Assembly (NCBI GenBank): GCA_016938675.1
Contig: JAFGUF010000031.1
Location: forward strand, 62,001-126,000
Direction: 5' to 3'
Source: Clostridia bacterium
GTDB taxonomy: Bacteria > Bacillota > Clostridia > Christensenellales > UMGS416
DNA: 64,000 bases
Part shown: positions 62,051 to 64,000 of the stretch, in pieces
Numbering within the stretch: position 1 is the first letter of the stretch
How the letters are laid out: each line of letters opens with the position of its first letter
Notes under the pieces: model-generated
The model's database searches: none
What the model saw: the letters and a program-made list of their open reading frames with translations, nothing else
Told to the model about the DNA's origin: nothing
Program-made: the position numbers and the translations under genes

Positions 62051-62386
62051 TTACCATTTTCCTTTGCCGACGTGCCCGGCAATTTCGGCCTTTGACCGCT
62101 GCTTGATAACCCATGCTTCATCAACGGCATTTTTAAATAGTGCCACACATGGCGGATCAAGATTTATCTCGATGCCTTCAAGTGCGAGTTTCTGGATTTT
62201 TGAAGCCAAAGCTACGATTTCCATATGTATATCATTTGTTCTGTCGGAAGCATATACTTTGTCAGAAGCTTCTTTGTCAAGCTCTGCAAATTTCTCTTTT
62301 GGAGCTCCGCATTTTGGGCAGAAATCCGGTGCATCTTCGCCTTCGTGGATATATCCGCATACTGAACATTTAAATAATTTCTTCAT
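62051..62386 (-). CDS. rubredoxin-like iron-sulfur protein with helical C-terminus
   Basis: This 111-residue protein has an N-terminal rubredoxin-like metal site: CSVCGYIHEGEDAPDFCPKCGAPK (given here by its two CxxCG pairs at about residues 7-10 and 23-26). It is followed by a helical tail of about 75 residues with a single Cys. The N-terminus matches the rubredoxin part of rubrerythrins, but the four-helix diiron ligands are absent, so it should be an electron carrier or metal-binding protein. The cluster with NifX-like and MinD genes is typical of clostridial redox islands. Confidence 0.78.
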   Translation of the reverse strand: MKKLFKCSVCGYIHEGEDAPDFCPKCGAPKEKFAELDKEASDKVYASDRTNDIHMEIVALASKIQKLALEGIEINLDPPCVALFKNAVDEAWVIKQRSKAEIAGHVGKGKW

Positions 62387-62522
62387 AATTTTCTCCTTTG
62401 TGTATTATTTTTATTTATTCTTAATAATACCATAGGGGAAACTTATTTACAATAATGACATAGTGCTTTGCAAACGCTTTACGTGCTAATTTTAAATATT
62501 TTCTTTCAATTTAAACAAAAAA

Positions 62523-62861
62523 TTAATGATCGCAGGCGTTTTCTCCGTATATAAGCTCACCAGCGAGGTATTTTTTCACTAATTCCTCGGGCTGCATTGA
62601 AGGTGCACCCGGGAAAACCTGAATACCTCTTTCCGCAAAAAGTTCCTGTGCTTTCTGCCCCATACCGCCGGTTATAATCACGTTGACATTCCTTTCGTGC
62701 AGCCATCGCGGCAGCAAGCCAGGCTCGTGGGGAGGCGGGGTAACAAGCTCATGGGTGACTATTTCTTTCTGCGACTCATTGACCTCACAAATGTAGAATT
62801 GCTGGCAGTGCCCAAAGTGCTGGCATAGTAAATTGTTCTGTACAGGTATTGCTATTTTCAT
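62523..62861 (-). CDS. NifX/NifB-type (dinitrogenase iron-molybdenum cofactor) domain protein
   Basis: This 112-residue protein has the IAIPVQNNLLCQHFGHCQQFYI start and VNVIITGGMGQKAQELF motif of the NifX/VnfY superfamily, which binds metal clusters. In Clostridia such small proteins stand next to MinD-like ferredoxin ATPases, outside nitrogen fixation. Conserved Cys, His and Asp could bind a cluster. It follows the ATPase by 19 bp with AAGGAGC before the ATG. Confidence 0.87.
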   Translation of the reverse strand: MKIAIPVQNNLLCQHFGHCQQFYICEVNESQKEIVTHELVTPPPHEPGLLPRWLHERNVNVIITGGMGQKAQELFAERGIQVFPGAPSMQPEELVKKYLAGELIYGENACDH

Positions 62862-62880
62862 AAATTGCTCCTTAAAAGTT

Positions 62881-63750
62881 TTAGTTGCTTATTTCAATGA
62901 AGGCCTGCCACATTTCCTTTATAGCTTTTGAAGCAGCCCCATCTGAATACTCTATTATAGTTTTTCCCTCTATCTGCGCTTGAGTTATCTCACTGCTGTA
63001 TGGTATTTGCCCGATGAGTGATACATTTCTGCTTTTGAGAATGTCAGTAATTTTTTTCGCTACCGAGAGATTAATATCGTATTTGTTTATGCAAGCGTAG
63101 GCTTTTATCTGGAAGTGCTCAGCCAAATCAAGCACTCTTTCCATATCATGCAGCCCTGACAATGTAGGTTCAGTTACTATTATTGCAGCGCTTACGCCGG
63201 TCATAGACGCGATTACAGGGCAGCCTATTCCCGGAGGGCCGTCTATTAATATAAATTCGCTTTCCTTGCTCTTGGCAATTTTTCGGGCTTCGTCCCGGAC
63301 CTTGCTGACAAGTTTGCCGGAATTCTCGGCTGCCGCCTTCAGGTTGGAATGTACGAGAGGGCCCAGCCTTGTATCTGAAATGTACCAATGGCCGCATAGA
63401 TTATCATTGAAATCAATAGCTGATGCTGGGCAGGACCATACGCATACGCCGCAGCCCTCGCAGGCAACAGCGTCAACGGAATAATTGCCGTCTCTTATTT
63501 TTATGGCATCAAACTTGCAGTTTTGCTGGCATACTCCGCAGGATAAACAGTTGGATTGGTTGATCTGCGCCAGATGGCCGGATATAAACTCGTTTTCCTC
63601 TTTTATATCAGGGTTTAGAATTAGGTGCATATCCGCTGCGTCCACGTCGCAGTCGGCCATTACTGAATTCTTTGCGATGGAGGCCAGCGCAGCAGTAATG
63701 GATGTCTTTCCCGTGCCGCCTTTGCCGCTGACTATCAGTATTTCTTTCAT
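62881..63750 (-). CDS. MinD/Mrp-family ATPase with two [4Fe-4S] motifs
   Basis: This 289-residue protein has a deviant Walker A SGKGGTGKTS at the N-terminus. Two ferredoxin-type clusters are inserted at about residues 65-110 (CLSCGVCQQNC and CEGCGVCVWSC), with the switch motif LIDGPPGIGCP and PTLSGLHDMERV following. Proteins of this type are thought to carry or assemble iron-sulfur or metal clusters with NifX-like partners. It overlaps the upstream gene end by a few bases (ATGA). Confidence 0.9.
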   Translation of the reverse strand: MKEILIVSGKGGTGKTSITAALASIAKNSVMADCDVDAADMHLILNPDIKEENEFISGHLAQINQSNCLSCGVCQQNCKFDAIKIRDGNYSVDAVACEGCGVCVWSCPASAIDFNDNLCGHWYISDTRLGPLVHSNLKAAAENSGKLVSKVRDEARKIAKSKESEFILIDGPPGIGCPVIASMTGVSAAIIVTEPTLSGLHDMERVLDLAEHFQIKAYACINKYDINLSVAKKITDILKSRNVSLIGQIPYSSEITQAQIEGKTIIEYSDGAASKAIKEMWQAFIEISN

Positions 63751-64000
63751 AGGCTTTTCTCCATGATACTATCGAGTATCTTTCTGAGCTCAGGCTTTAG
63801 CTGCGGCATGGCATCCAGCAGGCTGCCGCCTTCTGAATAGGATTTTGCAACAGCAACACTTTCAGGTATTTCAAGCAGTATATCAATGTTTTCGTTTTCG
63901 CAGTATTGCTGCACATTTTTGTAGCTATCTGAAGCGCGGTTTATTATTACTCCGAATGGAATGTTTATCTCCCGAATCGCATTGATAGTAATCTTAAGGT
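63747..64000 (-). CDS. C-terminal part of a second MinD/Mrp-family ATPase (partial)
   Basis: About 84 codons are visible, the end of a gene extending beyond the window. The residues include NIPFGVIINRASDSYKN and IPESVAVAKSYSEG, close to the C-terminus of MinD/Mrp ATPases. Its stop overlaps the next gene's ATG (ATGA). Paired MinD-type ATPases beside a NifX-like gene are common in Clostridia. Confidence 0.8.
   Translation of the reverse strand, partial: LKITINAIREINIPFGVIINRASDSYKNVQQYCENENIDILLEIPESVAVAKSYSEGGSLLDAMPQLKPELRKILDSIMEKSL

Overview
The window looks like a chromosomal segment of a low-GC, anaerobic member of the Clostridia (Firmicutes). The signs are the gene order priA-def-fmt-rsmB-rlmN-prpC-prkC-rsgA-rpe-thiN, strong AGGAGG-type ribosome binding sites, TTGACA/TATAAT promoters, U-tailed hairpin terminators, and redox genes typical of anaerobes (rubredoxin-like protein, MinD-type ferredoxin ATPases, iron alcohol dehydrogenase). 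The species cannot be named from the sequence alone.

Layout. 1-3.6 kb: an ECF sigma factor with its membrane-anchored partner (cut by the window start), a hemolysin III-family protein and citrate synthase. 3.7-14.7 kb: one tightly overlapping housekeeping operon covering replication restart, protein deformylation and Met-tRNA formylation, rRNA methylation, a PP2C phosphatase/PASTA kinase pair, ribosome assembly GTPase, Rpe and thiamine pyrophosphokinase. 14.8-17.5 kb: a Sel1-repeat lipoprotein, smpB and the tmRNA gene ssrA.

17.5-38.24 kb: an island integrated at the 3' end of ssrA. It carries a tyrosine integrase, an excisionase-like HTH, a DUF927-type ATPase, an iteron-like region, a MobC/relaxase pair without any visible type IV secretion genes (so at most mobilizable), a type I restriction-modification operon with two embedded membrane-protein ORFs and an amber stop in hsdR, and a Fic protein. 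After Fic there are two related copies of an element-end sequence, then a two-gene AT-rich cassette (small protein plus a 786-residue double HD-like protein), a third copy of the end sequence, a decayed copy of the tmRNA 3' end and what is probably the original ssrA terminator. I read this as a tandem accretion of related elements in ssrA. The HD cassette is the best candidate for an undescribed, possibly defensive, system.

38.3-64 kb: a looser chromosomal region with many small transcription units: LytTR/DUF3021 regulator pair, membrane-anchored nucleoside hydrolase, lysoplasmalogenase-like YhhN, a sirtuin, tRNA-Ala(CGC), OsmC, secreted and lipoprotein enzymes, an ALDH/Fe-ADH pair with an E2-like acyltransferase, YlmH, an ATP-grasp ligase, HAD phosphatase, MerR-TipAS regulator, persulfide dioxygenase-rhodanese fusion, a ZIP metal transporter and a rubredoxin/NifX/MinD cluster running off the right end.

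Protein family names are from recognised motifs, not database searches. Start sites were chosen by ribosome binding site position and are stated where they decide the gene.
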